18,843 bases of DNA from an uncultured Christensenella sp. (GCA_949295755.1 CASFMG010000021.1:1-18843), one strand, 5' to 3'. Positions 1 to 6,926 are shown, numbered from the stretch's first letter. Notes: generated by a model not told the origin, from the letters alone. Program-made: numbers and translations.

Positions 1-519
1 AATAAATATTCAATAATTGCAAATTTACCATATTATATTACAACACCACTAATATTAAAATTTATTCAAGAAACAAAAAGAGTAAATAAAATCACAATAA
101 TGATACAAAAAGAAGTTGCCGAGCGTTTAGTTGCTCCTTGCAATTCGAAGGACTATTCAAGTATAACAGTACTTTTAAATTTTTATGGCGATGTAAAAAT
201 ATTAAGAAGTGTAAACAGAAAAATGTTTATTCCAATGCCAAATGTAGATTCGGCAATAGTTCAAATAGAGTTGAAGAAAAAATATGATTGCGATGAAAAA
301 ATGTTTTCAAACATAGTTAGGGCAAGTTTTGCAATGAGAAGAAAAACTATTTTAAATAATCTTACACAAGGCTTAAATTTATCAAAAGAAAATGTTTTAA
401 CAATGCTTGATACTTGCAAAATACAACCACAACAAAGAGCAGAGAATTTAACCATTCAAAATTATGTAGACTTAACAAAAACATATTTCGACATAATAAG
501 TCACAAATCTAAATTTTAA
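1..519 (+). CDS. rsmA: 16S rRNA dimethyladenosine transferase RsmA (KsgA), 3' part
   Basis: The reading frame is open from the first base of the window, so the gene is cut at its 5' end. The visible part covers the last 172 residues. RsmA dimethylates two adjacent adenosines near the 3' end of 16S rRNA during small-subunit assembly. The key evidence is the motif NLPYYITTP, coded at about 22-48, which is the family's catalytic motif IV (NLPY). It is followed by the expected MIQKEVAERL segment and the C-terminal helical domain with VDSAIVQI and MRRKTILNNL. The ATG at 100 lies inside the protein and is not the real start. The gene ends normally in TAA, and an A/T-rich terminator hairpin follows at 541-569. 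Identification is secure; only the N-terminal SAM-binding part is missing because of the window edge. Confidence 0.95.
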   Translation, partial: NKYSIIANLPYYITTPLILKFIQETKRVNKITIMIQKEVAERLVAPCNSKDYSSITVLLNFYGDVKILRSVNRKMFIPMPNVDSAIVQIELKKKYDCDEKMFSNIVRASFAMRRKTILNNLTQGLNLSKENVLTMLDTCKIQPQQRAENLTIQNYVDLTKTYFDIISHKSKF

Positions 520-540
520 GTTTAACAAATGTTATAAGAG

Positions 541-569
541 TTGCACTATAATATATAGTGTAATTTTTT
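541..569 (+). terminator. Intrinsic terminator after rsmA
   Basis: A 10-bp stem with one G·T pair (541-550 with 554-563, loop ATA) is followed by six T residues. It lies between rsmA and the next gene. The stem is A/T-rich, so termination may be partial and the next gene may be reached by read-through. A TATAAT at 547-552 inside the stem could alternatively be a -10 element, but no -35 is seen at the right distance. Confidence 0.6.
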
Positions 570-583
570 ATAGGAGAAACATT

Positions 584-1474
584 ATGTTATTTAAAAAGAC
601 TTTGGTGCTTTCCGACATTGGTGGAGGCAATCAAAAAGCAGTTGTTAGTTTTGAAAAAGAAAACGGAGATATTGTTGGACAGGTAAAGTTGTACAACTTT
701 CACGATGAGCCAAATGGTATATTATCACTTGGATTAAAGGAAGGAGATAGAGTTGTTAAAGCGGGTATGACAAAAACTGCAAATATGAAATACTCTTTTA
801 GTTTTAACACTCCATTAAATTTAGATGAATTTTCGTGTGCCGTTGTAAATATTTTTCGTGGCGAAGCAAAACCTATTTTGCACGGTTCAACACAAAACAC
901 AAAAGTAACAGAACAATTTTTAGCACAAGCAGTTATGGAAATGGAAGATGCAAAAAGTATGGAAGATTGCAAACAAGTTTTAGACAATAACAACATACAT
1001 CTTTTTGAGCAAGACGAAATAGAAAAAGAAATAGACCAAAATATGTGTAATAGTGATTGCAAAGAAAAATGTTCGTCGTGCAAATATAGATATGCGTTTT
1101 TTTCTGGTGAAGAAGAAAATAAAGAAAGTGAAACATTTTATGATGGAATTAGTGAAGACATAAACAAATTGTTTGAATCTCACGAAGAAGAAGAATTTTT
1201 ATCTCAAATTATTCCATATTCAAAATGGGTTAAAATAGAAAATGAAGACAGCGATGATTATTATGTTTTAGGCTTAATATATGAAAATGATGAAGTAAAA
1301 TACATATGTTATGGTGTTCCGGGAATATATAGTGAAAACCCACCAAAAGAACTTAAAGGCTACGCAGAGTGGTTGCCACTCGATAGCACAAAGGAAAAAG
1401 AATACGGATATTGGCTAACATATCAAGATGCAACATCTGGCGAAAATGTTAAAGCAAGTTTTACAGTTGTGTAA
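584..1474 (+). CDS. Conserved-looking protein of unknown function with a four-cysteine cluster
   Basis: This is a 296-aa cytosolic protein with no signal peptide or membrane segment. The start is supported by AGGAGA at 572-577, seven bases before the ATG. Three parts are visible. An N-terminal part (about 1-120) opens with KKTLVLSDIGGGNQKAV and looks beta-rich. An acidic middle part (about 110-200) contains Cys155, Cys159, Cys163 and Cys166 (CX3CX3CX2C), which could bind zinc or an iron-sulfur cluster. A C-terminal part (about 205-296) carries SKWVKIE, YYVLGLIY, YICYGVPG and WLPLD and reads like a compact conserved domain. I do not recognise a characterised family. The gene lies between rsmA and a guanylate kinase, 109 bp after the former. 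No function can be assigned. Confidence 0.85.
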   Translation: MLFKKTLVLSDIGGGNQKAVVSFEKENGDIVGQVKLYNFHDEPNGILSLGLKEGDRVVKAGMTKTANMKYSFSFNTPLNLDEFSCAVVNIFRGEAKPILHGSTQNTKVTEQFLAQAVMEMEDAKSMEDCKQVLDNNNIHLFEQDEIEKEIDQNMCNSDCKEKCSSCKYRYAFFSGEEENKESETFYDGISEDINKLFESHEEEEFLSQIIPYSKWVKIENEDSDDYYVLGLIYENDEVKYICYGVPGIYSENPPKELKGYAEWLPLDSTKEKEYGYWLTYQDATSGENVKASFTVV

Positions 1475-1489
1475 ATATGTGTATACAAA

Positions 1490-1518
1490 TTGACAATAAG
1501 TAGTGGACAAGATATAAT
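1490..1518 (+). promoter_or_regulatory. Consensus sigma-A promoter for the guanylate kinase gene
   Basis: TTGACA at 1490-1495 and TATAAT at 1513-1518 are separated by exactly 17 bases, both hexamers perfect. The predicted start near 1525 gives a leader of about 100 nt before the gene at 1628. Confidence 0.8.
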
Positions 1519-1575
1519 TGTTATGTGTATAATAAATGTCAAATGCTTTTAATTTATGCTTAACTAAAAACTCAG

Positions 1576-1602
1576 TTTGTGCACAATCTAAATATGCACA
1601 AA
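1576..1602 (+). promoter_or_regulatory. Hairpin in the guanylate kinase leader
   Basis: A perfect 8-bp inverted repeat (TTTGTGCA at 1576-1583, TGCACAAA at 1595-1602) has an 11-nt loop. It lies in the predicted leader, 16 bp upstream of the GGGG ribosome site. No T-run follows, so it is not a terminator. It could be an operator or an mRNA hairpin; the role is unknown. Confidence 0.4.
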
Positions 1603-1627
1603 ACAAACTTTAATAAAAGGGGTTAGT

Positions 1628-2206
1628 ATGCTAATAATTATATCTGGTTCGGCAGGTGTTGGTAAAAATACAATTATAACAGAAATATTAAACAAAAACG
1701 AAAATATAAAACTAATGCAAACTTGCACAACAAGGCAACCAAGACATACTGATGGAGATATGCATAACCCTTATATATATGTTACAAGAGAAGAGTTTGA
1801 AAATAAAATCAAAAATGGTGAATTGTTTGAACACGAAGAAATACATCAAAACTTTTATGGAATGTTAAAGTCTTCTGTTGACGAAATTAAAAAAAGAGAA
1901 AATCACTATATTAAAGATATAGGAGTTTTGGGACAAATCAATTTAAAGCGAGCATTAAAAAACAAAGTGGAAGTATTATCTATATTTTTAACTGCACCAA
2001 AAGAAGAACTTATAAAAAGGCTTAAAGCAAGAGGCGACCACGATATAGATTTACGAATTTCAAGAATGGAATTTGAACTTAGTTATGCAAAAAACTACGA
2101 TTATATTATAGAAAATATAAACAAAGAAAAAACATTAAAGAAAATTGAAGCATTAATAAAAAAACACGAAAAAATGGAACAAAAAAAGTTTAATAAAAGA
2201 GTATGA
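1628..2206 (+). CDS. gmk: Guanylate kinase (possibly a divergent paralogue)
   Basis: This 192-aa protein has the length and layout of guanylate kinase, which phosphorylates GMP to GDP with ATP in the cytosol. The P-loop is at residues 7-15 (GSAGVGKNT). The GMP-binding region shows TCTTRQPRHTD (about 32-42), then FENKIKNGELFEHEEI and FYGMLKSSVDEI, matching the 'F..I..G.F.E......YGT' pattern. IFLTAPKEELIKRLKARG marks the lid and the following helix. Departures are a P-loop Asn where Ser or Gly is usual and IKDIGVLGQ where the usual lDIDvqG has an extra Asp, so it may be a paralogue. The start follows AAAAGGGG at 1615-1622. It has its own consensus promoter and a terminator that overlaps its stop codon, so it is probably monocistronic. 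Confidence 0.82.
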   Translation: MLIIISGSAGVGKNTIITEILNKNENIKLMQTCTTRQPRHTDGDMHNPYIYVTREEFENKIKNGELFEHEEIHQNFYGMLKSSVDEIKKRENHYIKDIGVLGQINLKRALKNKVEVLSIFLTAPKEELIKRLKARGDHDIDLRISRMEFELSYAKNYDYIIENINKEKTLKKIEALIKKHEKMEQKKFNKRV

Positions 2207-2225
2207 TGAATATCATACCTTTTTT
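2201..2225 (+). terminator. Intrinsic terminator overlapping the gmk stop codon
   Basis: A perfect 7-bp stem (GTATGAT at 2201-2207, ATCATAC at 2212-2218) with loop GAAT is followed by CTTTTTT. The gmk TGA stop (2204-2206) is inside the 5' arm. Confidence 0.75.
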
Positions 2226-2931
2226 ATTTGCAAAATTCGTAAAGTGCAATAGAAACAGAAATTGGCAAATTTAATGAATCAATATTTTTTGAATGTTCTA
2301 TAATTATACTTTGACCAACATCTAAAAAACTTTTATCAAGTCCACTACCTTCATTTCCAAAAATGAGCGAAAAAGGTGTTTTTTAGTCTTCTTTTTTTAA
2401 ACTTTGCAAAGTCTTTGTTGCTTGAAGCATAAATGGATAATATTATTTGGTGTTTCTTTTGTATATTCTAAAAAACTATTAAATAATTGTATTTTTATGC
2501 TAAAAATTGCACCCATAGATGCTCGAATTGTTTTTGGATTAAATATATCGGCACAAGGAGTGATTATTTCAATGTTTTTAATGTTAAAGCCTAAACAAGT
2601 CCTGATTATTGTTCCAAGATTTTCCATATCACTTGGATTAACTAAAACAACATTGTTAGAATTTTTTTGTAAACTAGATATGTATTTTTTAAACACACCA
2701 ACAATTATTGTGCTTTCTTTGTCTACAATTTTTTCAATTTATTTTGTACAATATTCAATTTTAATGTATTTTGATTTGCAAAAAGCGATAAGTTTTTTTG
2801 TATCCAAAGTTTTTTTCAACTTTTCGTGTATCATTATTTTTATAATATCACTTGGCTTGTTGTTTATTAGTTCAAATGTAGGAAAGATGCCAAAAGTGTG
2901 AATATTCTAATTCATTTCTATATTTTTCCAT
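2224..2931 (-). pseudogene. Decayed SpoU/TrmH-family RNA 2'-O-methyltransferase
   Basis: Pieces of one SpoU/TrmH methyltransferase lie in order along the minus strand but in two frames. The N-terminus begins at ATG 2931 (MEKYRNELEY). Near 2895 the match moves to the frame coding TFGIFPTFELINNKPSD, which meets TAA at 2741-2739. The same frame continues through VVLVNPSDMENLGTIIRTC and KTIRASMGAIF (SpoU motifs 1 and 2, 2397-2696). Near 2410-2430 it shifts again, meets TAA at 2385-2383, and ends with PFSLIFGNEGSGL and SLNLPISVSIALYEF (motif 3), stopping at 2224. Two frameshifts and two internal stops make a full product impossible, yet all three SAM-binding knot motifs are still readable. This suggests recent decay, or less likely sequencing error. 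Family assignment is firm; the RNA target is unknown. Confidence 0.88.
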
Positions 2932-2957
2932 AATTTAGTCCTTTTTAATAATACATT

Positions 2958-2990
2958 TAAAAAAACAGAGGTGCAACTTTTTCACCTTTG
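2958..2990 (-). terminator. Probable terminator of the membrane-protein gene
   Basis: On the minus strand AGGTG (2987-2983) pairs with CACCT (2973-2969), followed by CTG and a T-run at 2965-2959. The stem is short (5 bp) with a 9-nt loop, so it is a moderate call. It sits just past the stop of the 3004-4248 gene. Confidence 0.5.
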
Positions 2991-3003
2991 TGTTTATAAT
3001 GTT

Positions 3004-4248
3004 TTAGTCATTTTGATTGTCGTTGTCATTTTTTTGTTCTTTCTCTTGTTTTTTCTTTTGCTCTCTTTGTCGTCTTTTTTCTTCTCTTTCTTTTCTTTCT
3101 ATTATAGATTCTCTTTCGTTTTTTAATTGCTTTGCAAAAGATAAACCAAAGAAAATATCTCCAAATACCGCAAATGTGATTATCTTTTTGGCTCTTTTGT
3201 TACCTTCGTCAAATATGTGATCATCATTCAATTTTGCTTCTTTTTCCATTTCAAAAACTGCTAGTAAACAAAATATTGTCATAATTAGTGGAATTAAACA
3301 AAATATACCCCAGATTGAACCTAATGGATTTCTTATTATTGTTGCTAAAATAATTAAAATCAAAAAACCTTGCATACAGCAAATTGATTTTGTTGCAAAT
3401 GCGTATAAATCAAAAAATTCATTTCTTTTTGTCTCTTCGATTTGTGCTTGTTCTTCATTATTTTTGTTTGTTATTTTTTTATAAATATATGAAATTGAAA
3501 AATATATTGCAAAAGATATAATTAAAAAGCAGGGAATAATAATTAAAAGATGCCAAGGAAATGAAACTTGTATTCCTATTTTTCTTAAAATTTTTGAATA
3601 AGTCATTTCGGACAAATTACATTCTCTTATCATAAGAGATAAACTCATACAAATTGATGTTAAACATATATATCCGGCAATAGCATACCAATATTTGTTT
3701 AAACTTGGCTTTATTTCTTTAATTTTTATTAAATATAATGGAATAAATATGAGTAACAAATTAAACAACATAGCAATTATGTTTAAAATATGATAATAAC
3801 TATCATATATATCAATTATATCTATTGTGAAAAGTGATATTATTGCACTAGGTAAACCAATGCCAAGTATTGTAAATTTTAAAAACTCTAAAAATTTGCT
3901 TTGTTTTTTTGAAAAGGCACTAATAAATAACACAATACTTGATAATATAATCAATAATGATGGAATGTCTAATCCAAATGCCTTTGTTATATATAAAGCA
4001 GAGAAAGTTTTACTTTCGCTTATTGTCATTACTCTAACAATCCAAAAAATTGCTTTAGATAAATATAGAAACAACATTAAAGATGCTAATACAATCTTTG
4101 TAATTTTGATACTTTTTGCTGATTTTGTTCTAAAGGCAAACCATAATATAGCAACAAATAATATTGTTACAATTGGGAACAAAACTCTAAATAGTGTTGT
4201 GATGGTTATCATATTTCCGTTGTAACTAAGTGGATATAAATCAAACAT
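3004..4248 (-). CDS. Multi-pass membrane protein of unknown function
   Basis: This 414-aa protein has about ten hydrophobic segments: roughly residues 13-32, 50-72, 92-112, 125-148, 155-176, 186-206, 232-256, 287-306, 312-332 and 352-372. A strongly charged Lys/Glu/Arg/Gln tail (about 375-414) is probably a cytoplasmic coiled coil. The first seven segments, with a conserved-looking YYHILNI and FPWHLLIIIP, loosely recall YwaF/TMEM164-type membrane proteins, but this is a weak impression. The ATG at 4248 follows AAAAGGAC, and a promoter lies at 4278-4307. Low-complexity A/T-rich coding is evident throughout. It lies downstream of and on the same strand as another membrane protein, but has its own promoter. 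No function is assigned. Confidence 0.8.
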   Translation of the reverse strand: MFDLYPLSYNGNMITITTLFRVLFPIVTILFVAILWFAFRTKSAKSIKITKIVLASLMLFLYLSKAIFWIVRVMTISESKTFSALYITKAFGLDIPSLLIILSSIVLFISAFSKKQSKFLEFLKFTILGIGLPSAIISLFTIDIIDIYDSYYHILNIIAMLFNLLLIFIPLYLIKIKEIKPSLNKYWYAIAGYICLTSICMSLSLMIRECNLSEMTYSKILRKIGIQVSFPWHLLIIIPCFLIISFAIYFSISYIYKKITNKNNEEQAQIEETKRNEFFDLYAFATKSICCMQGFLILIILATIIRNPLGSIWGIFCLIPLIMTIFCLLAVFEMEKEAKLNDDHIFDEGNKRAKKIITFAVFGDIFFGLSFAKQLKNERESIIERKEREEKRRQREQKKKQEKEQKNDNDNQND

Positions 4249-4277
4249 AATAAATTGTCCTTTTAATTATTCAAGTT

Positions 4278-4307
4278 AGTATAACAAATTTTTTTGTAAT
4301 TTAGCAA
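4278..4307 (-). promoter_or_regulatory. Probable promoter of the 3004-4248 gene
   Basis: On the minus strand TTGCTA (4307-4302) and TATACT (4283-4278) are separated by 18 bases. The predicted start is about 20-25 bases before the start codon, leaving room for the AAAAGGAC ribosome site at 4264-4257. Confidence 0.5.
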
Positions 4308-4325
4308 TTTTTTAACAGTTGTTTT

Positions 4326-4892
4326 TTATTTATTTTGTTCTATCATACTAAAATTTTCGTGGCTTAACTTAGCATAGTATAAATTATTGTTTGATAAATC
4401 AAGGGTTCCTTTATAAAAAAATTTTGCTGTTTGTGTACCCTTGTCATTTTCAAGATTTATAAATTCGATATCATAAAAGTTATATCCCAAAATATTCAAA
4501 AAAGGATTGATATAAAATAAATCATTTTTTATGTAAACTATTCCAATCAATACTATAACAATGATAAATACAATAAACATACTCACTCTTTCCAATTCAA
4601 AACTCAATGCAAATAACACAAAAAGCGAAAAATAACCCAAAAAATATTGTTCAGTGATACAATTTTTTTTGATTATTTTAATTTTTGTTGATTTTGTATT
4701 ATCGTGCTTAATTGATTTGTATGCACCAAAAACACCCAAAACAATTAAAATAGTTAAAAGTAATAATGTGAAAGAATTTAACACATTAAACGATAAATTA
4801 TTGTTTATAATATCAATTATGATTTTTATCATAACTAAAAAATATAAAGGGACAAAAGCACTTAGATATAATAATATTTTTTTTATTGACAT
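4326..4892 (-). CDS. Small four-helix membrane protein of unknown function
   Basis: This 188-aa protein has four hydrophobic segments in its first two thirds (about residues 5-29, 35-57, 80-98 and 104-122) and a soluble C-terminal part. Immediately after the last helix comes NPFLNILGYNFYDIEF. This NP-x-L-x3-GY-x2-Y pattern recalls small four-helix membrane proteins such as the Kiwa-type defence component KwaA, but that is recollection of a pattern and not a demonstrated homology. No KwaB-like partner is adjacent. No clear ribosome site precedes the ATG at 4892 (upstream TACACAAAATATCAAT), so the start is less certain than for its neighbours. It is divergent from the Fic/antitoxin pair, with about 110 bp between them. 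Confidence 0.72.
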   Translation of the reverse strand: MSIKKILLYLSAFVPLYFLVMIKIIIDIINNNLSFNVLNSFTLLLLTILIVLGVFGAYKSIKHDNTKSTKIKIIKKNCITEQYFLGYFSLFVLFALSFELERVSMFIVFIIVIVLIGIVYIKNDLFYINPFLNILGYNFYDIEFINLENDKGTQTAKFFYKGTLDLSNNNLYYAKLSHENFSMIEQNK

Positions 4893-4967
4893 ATTGATAT
4901 TTTGTGTAAGATAAAGAAAAATATTTAACTGTAATTAAATCATAATCTTTACAGGCATTGACTAAAA

Positions 4968-4973
4968 TATAAT
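4968..4973 (+). promoter_or_regulatory. -10 element of the antitoxin-toxin operon
   Basis: A perfect TATAAT at 4968-4973 predicts a start near 4980. That puts the ATG at 4977 outside the transcript and supports ATG 5004 as the antitoxin start. A TTGACT at 4958-4963 is far too close to be its -35, and no good -35 is seen at 17 bp. Confidence 0.45.
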
Positions 4974-5003
4974 AAAATGCTATTATTTAATAACGAGGTT
5001 GTT

Positions 5004-5213
5004 ATGGAAGATATGGAAAACAAAAACATTCTTTCTGATTCTCAAAAAGAAATATATGAAGTTGTTAAAAAATCTTGGGAATTAGACGGATACACATTAA
5101 CAGATGAAGATGAAAAATATATGGTTAATATTTTAAAGGGTAAGACAACTGCTGATGAAGTGATTAAACAATTATTAAATAAAAACAAAAGAGGAAGTGA
5201 TAATGATGCTTAA
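5004..5213 (+). CDS. VbhA-like antitoxin of the adjacent Fic toxin
   Basis: This 69-aa helical, acidic protein is encoded directly before a Fic enzyme and overlaps it by 11 bp. That is the classic arrangement of class I Fic inhibitors such as VbhA. The inhibitory helix of this class carries [S/T]xxxE[G/N], whose Glu blocks ATP binding in the Fic active site. Here residues 24-29 read SWELDG, so Asp28 replaces the Glu. The remaining pattern (LTDEDEKYMVNILKGKTTADEVIKQLL) matches VbhA-type antitoxins. I prefer ATG 5004 to ATG 4977 because GAGG precedes it by five bases and the likely transcription start is near 4980. It is expected to bind and silence the downstream toxin. Assignment rests on position plus motif, as the family is short and variable. 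Confidence 0.8.
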   Translation: MEDMENKNILSDSQKEIYEVVKKSWELDGYTLTDEDEKYMVNILKGKTTADEVIKQLLNKNKRGSDNDA

Positions 5214-6123
5214 ATATGACAGAACCCCAGACGATAAAAAATCGCAAGTGCCATATCTTGATAATAATCTTGGAATAACTGATGTTGATGAAATGATTAA
5301 AAAGGATTATCAGATTTCTCTTTTAAGGGCAACTGAACTTTTAAATAGTAATGAACTAAAAGACAAGCCTTTAAATTTTGAAACTTTGTGTTTTATTCAT
5401 AAAAAATTATTTGGAGATATTTATCCTTGGGCCGGACGGGTTAGAGATGTTAATTTATCAAAAGGATATAGCACCTATTATTATATAGAAAATTTACAAA
5501 ATGGAATAAAAGAAGTTTTTGCGAATTTGCAAGAAGATAATAAAATTGAGCATTTAACACTTGATGAATTTATTGAGTTGTACACTTATTATGATACAGA
5601 GATTTATGTTTTACATCCGTTTAGAGAGGGAAACAGTCGTAGCAGAAGAATGTTTATGGAAGAATTTGCAAAGAGAGCAGGTTTTTTTGTTGATTATAGC
5701 AAAATTGACCTAAAAGACTTGAGAAAAGCAGAAGATGAAGCATACGGATATTCGTCAAACCTTGGTGGTCCTAATATGCTTAATTTAAAAATTATTTTTT
5801 CAAAAATAATAACTCCAATAAAAAATTTAGAACAAGAAACAACACAAAAGCAAACAGTTGAACAGGTAATCAATCGTCATTTATGGATATACGAAAGGGA
5901 AGGTTGTCATAAATGGATGAACAACAAAACATTGTTGCAAGGAGAAAATGAAATAAAAGAATTATTAAAAAGTCAAAGTGGTGTTGAAAGAATTTGTGAA
6001 TTATTGGAAAAGACAAAACAAGGTGTTAAAACTTTAAAGGTACGAAACAGAGCAGATAAATTTATAATGGCGCTAAAAAAGATGTATACAAAAAACAAAG
6101 TAGAGCAAAATTGCAAAGAGTAA
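5203..6123 (+). CDS. fic: Fic-domain adenylyltransferase toxin
   Basis: Fic enzymes transfer AMP from ATP to hydroxyl side chains of target proteins. Known bacterial toxins of this type (VbhT, FicT) modify gyrase and topoisomerase IV. The 306-aa product shows IYPWAGRVRDVNLSKG (flap region, about 73-88) and the catalytic loop HPFREGNSRSRR at 138-149, the HxFx[D/E]GN motif followed by SR in place of the canonical GR. His138 is the expected general base. Residues about 210-306 form an extra helical C-terminal part of unknown role. GAGGA at 5191-5195 places the start at ATG 5203; GTG 5197 and ATG 5206 are alternatives. The overlap with the antitoxin implies coupled translation. The target is not predictable from sequence. 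Confidence 0.9.
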   Translation: MMLKYDRTPDDKKSQVPYLDNNLGITDVDEMIKKDYQISLLRATELLNSNELKDKPLNFETLCFIHKKLFGDIYPWAGRVRDVNLSKGYSTYYYIENLQNGIKEVFANLQEDNKIEHLTLDEFIELYTYYDTEIYVLHPFREGNSRSRRMFMEEFAKRAGFFVDYSKIDLKDLRKAEDEAYGYSSNLGGPNMLNLKIIFSKIITPIKNLEQETTQKQTVEQVINRHLWIYEREGCHKWMNNKTLLQGENEIKELLKSQSGVERICELLEKTKQGVKTLKVRNRADKFIMALKKMYTKNKVEQNCKE

Positions 6124-6150
6124 AAATTAGTAAAAACCAATAAAAAAACA

Positions 6151-6178
6151 AAAAAACAAGGAAAAACCTTGTTTTTTT
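6151..6178. terminator. Bidirectional intrinsic terminator
   Basis: An 11-bp perfect stem (AAAAAACAAGG at 6151-6161 with CCTTGTTTTTT at 6167-6177) has an AAAAA loop and T-runs on both strands. It can serve the fic gene (+) and the convergent DUF378 gene (-). Confidence 0.85.
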
Positions 6179-6194
6179 ATAAAATTCAATCAAA

Positions 6195-6410
6195 TTATGC
6201 TCTAAAACTTAAAATTCCGCCAGAATATATTATTGAAAATAATAGCCAAAGCATTGATAAAAATACAAGTATATAAACAATAGAACTCCAAATATTTGGT
6301 TCTTCACCAAAGATTGCTGAAACTAAATTGTAATTAAAAATTCCTATAAGTCCCCAATTTAGTCCACCTATTGCTAGAAGTATAAATGCTATATAATTCA
6401 CAACAACCAT
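6195..6410 (-). CDS. DUF378 family small membrane protein
   Basis: This 71-aa protein has two hydrophobic helices (about 4-24 and 42-62). The signature IGGLNWGLIGIFNYNLVSAIFG after the first helix is diagnostic of DUF378, a widespread family of two-helix membrane proteins without an established role. Length is normal for the family. GGAGAAAG lies a few bases upstream of the ATG on the minus strand. It is divergent from the ArsR gene (160 bp between them) and convergent with fic. Its promoter is not obvious. Confidence 0.88.
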   Translation of the reverse strand: MVVVNYIAFILLAIGGLNWGLIGIFNYNLVSAIFGEEPNIWSSIVYILVFLSMLWLLFSIIYSGGILSFRA

Positions 6411-6490
6411 TTTACTTTCTCCTTTTTTATGATTTTAAATCAAAGATATTATGTTGATAAAAAAAATATTTATTCATTTTTTGTTTTTTG

Positions 6491-6519
6491 TTGACAAACA
6501 TTTAATAAAATTATATCAT
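6491..6519 (+). promoter_or_regulatory. Promoter of the arsR-type gene
   Basis: TTGACA (6491-6496) and TATCAT (6514-6519) are 17 bases apart. The predicted start near 6526 is immediately before the inverted repeat at 6531-6546, and AGGGGGAG (6555-6562) is the ribosome site. Confidence 0.75.
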
Positions 6520-6530
6520 AATTACAATAA

Positions 6531-6546
6531 TTGAACAAATATTCAA
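6531..6546. promoter_or_regulatory. Likely ArsR/SmtB-family operator
   Basis: The sequence TTGAACAAATATTCAA is an inverted repeat (TTGAA-N6-TTCAA) with the TGAACAxxTATTCA look of known SmtB/ArsR-family operators. It sits just downstream of the predicted start of the arsR-type gene, so autorepression is likely (inference). Confidence 0.65.
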
Positions 6547-6569
6547 CTTTTATTTAGGGGGAGTAATTT

Positions 6570-6926
6570 ATGGGGAAAAGCATAATTAAATGTGATTGCA
6601 ATGTTCTGCACGAAGATGTTGTAAAAATTTACAAAAAAGGATTTTCACAAAATAAATTGTTGATTGATCTAAGCAAATTTTTTCATTTGCTTAGCGATAA
6701 TACAAGAATTGGTATTTTGAGTATTTTGGACGATAATGAAGTTTGCGTAAGTGATATTGCATCTATACTTGATATGACAAAAAGTGCAATCTCGCATCAA
6801 TTAAAAATCTTAAAAGATGCACATTTTATTTCTTGTCAAAAAAAAGGCAAAGAAATTTTTTATACTTTTTCTAACGAATATGTTAAAAAAATTTTTGAAC
6901 TTGCAGTGGAAAATTTACAAATTTAA
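6570..6926 (+). CDS. ArsR/SmtB-family metal-sensing repressor, CadC-like
   Basis: This 118-aa winged-helix repressor has the usual ArsR length. The core LSDNTRIGILSILDDNEVCVSDIASIL followed by KSAISHQLKILKDAHFI is the standard recognition-helix region. Metal-site features resemble CadC: an N-terminal KCDCNVLHEDVV (Cys8, Cys10, His14) and VCVSD in the helix that normally carries ELCVCD. Only one of the two usual core cysteines remains; the second is Ser. Such proteins release DNA on binding Cd, Pb or Zn. No metal pump or other resistance gene is adjacent: DUF378 is divergent and a giant surface protein follows after a terminator. It therefore probably controls itself and perhaps genes elsewhere. 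The metal is not predictable, given the altered cysteine. Confidence 0.88.
   Translation: MGKSIIKCDCNVLHEDVVKIYKKGFSQNKLLIDLSKFFHLLSDNTRIGILSILDDNEVCVSDIASILDMTKSAISHQLKILKDAHFISCQKKGKEIFYTFSNEYVKKIFELAVENLQI

Noticed and set aside
2404..2901. A 165-aa plus-strand ORF.
   Set aside because: It is the antisense shadow of the decayed SpoU/TrmH gene, has no ribosome site, and its hydrophobic composition comes from reading A/T-rich coding DNA on the wrong strand.
4977..5003. ATG 4977 as antitoxin start.
   Set aside because: It lies only four bases after the TATAAT -10 element, upstream of the likely transcription start. ATG 5004 has a GAGG ribosome site.
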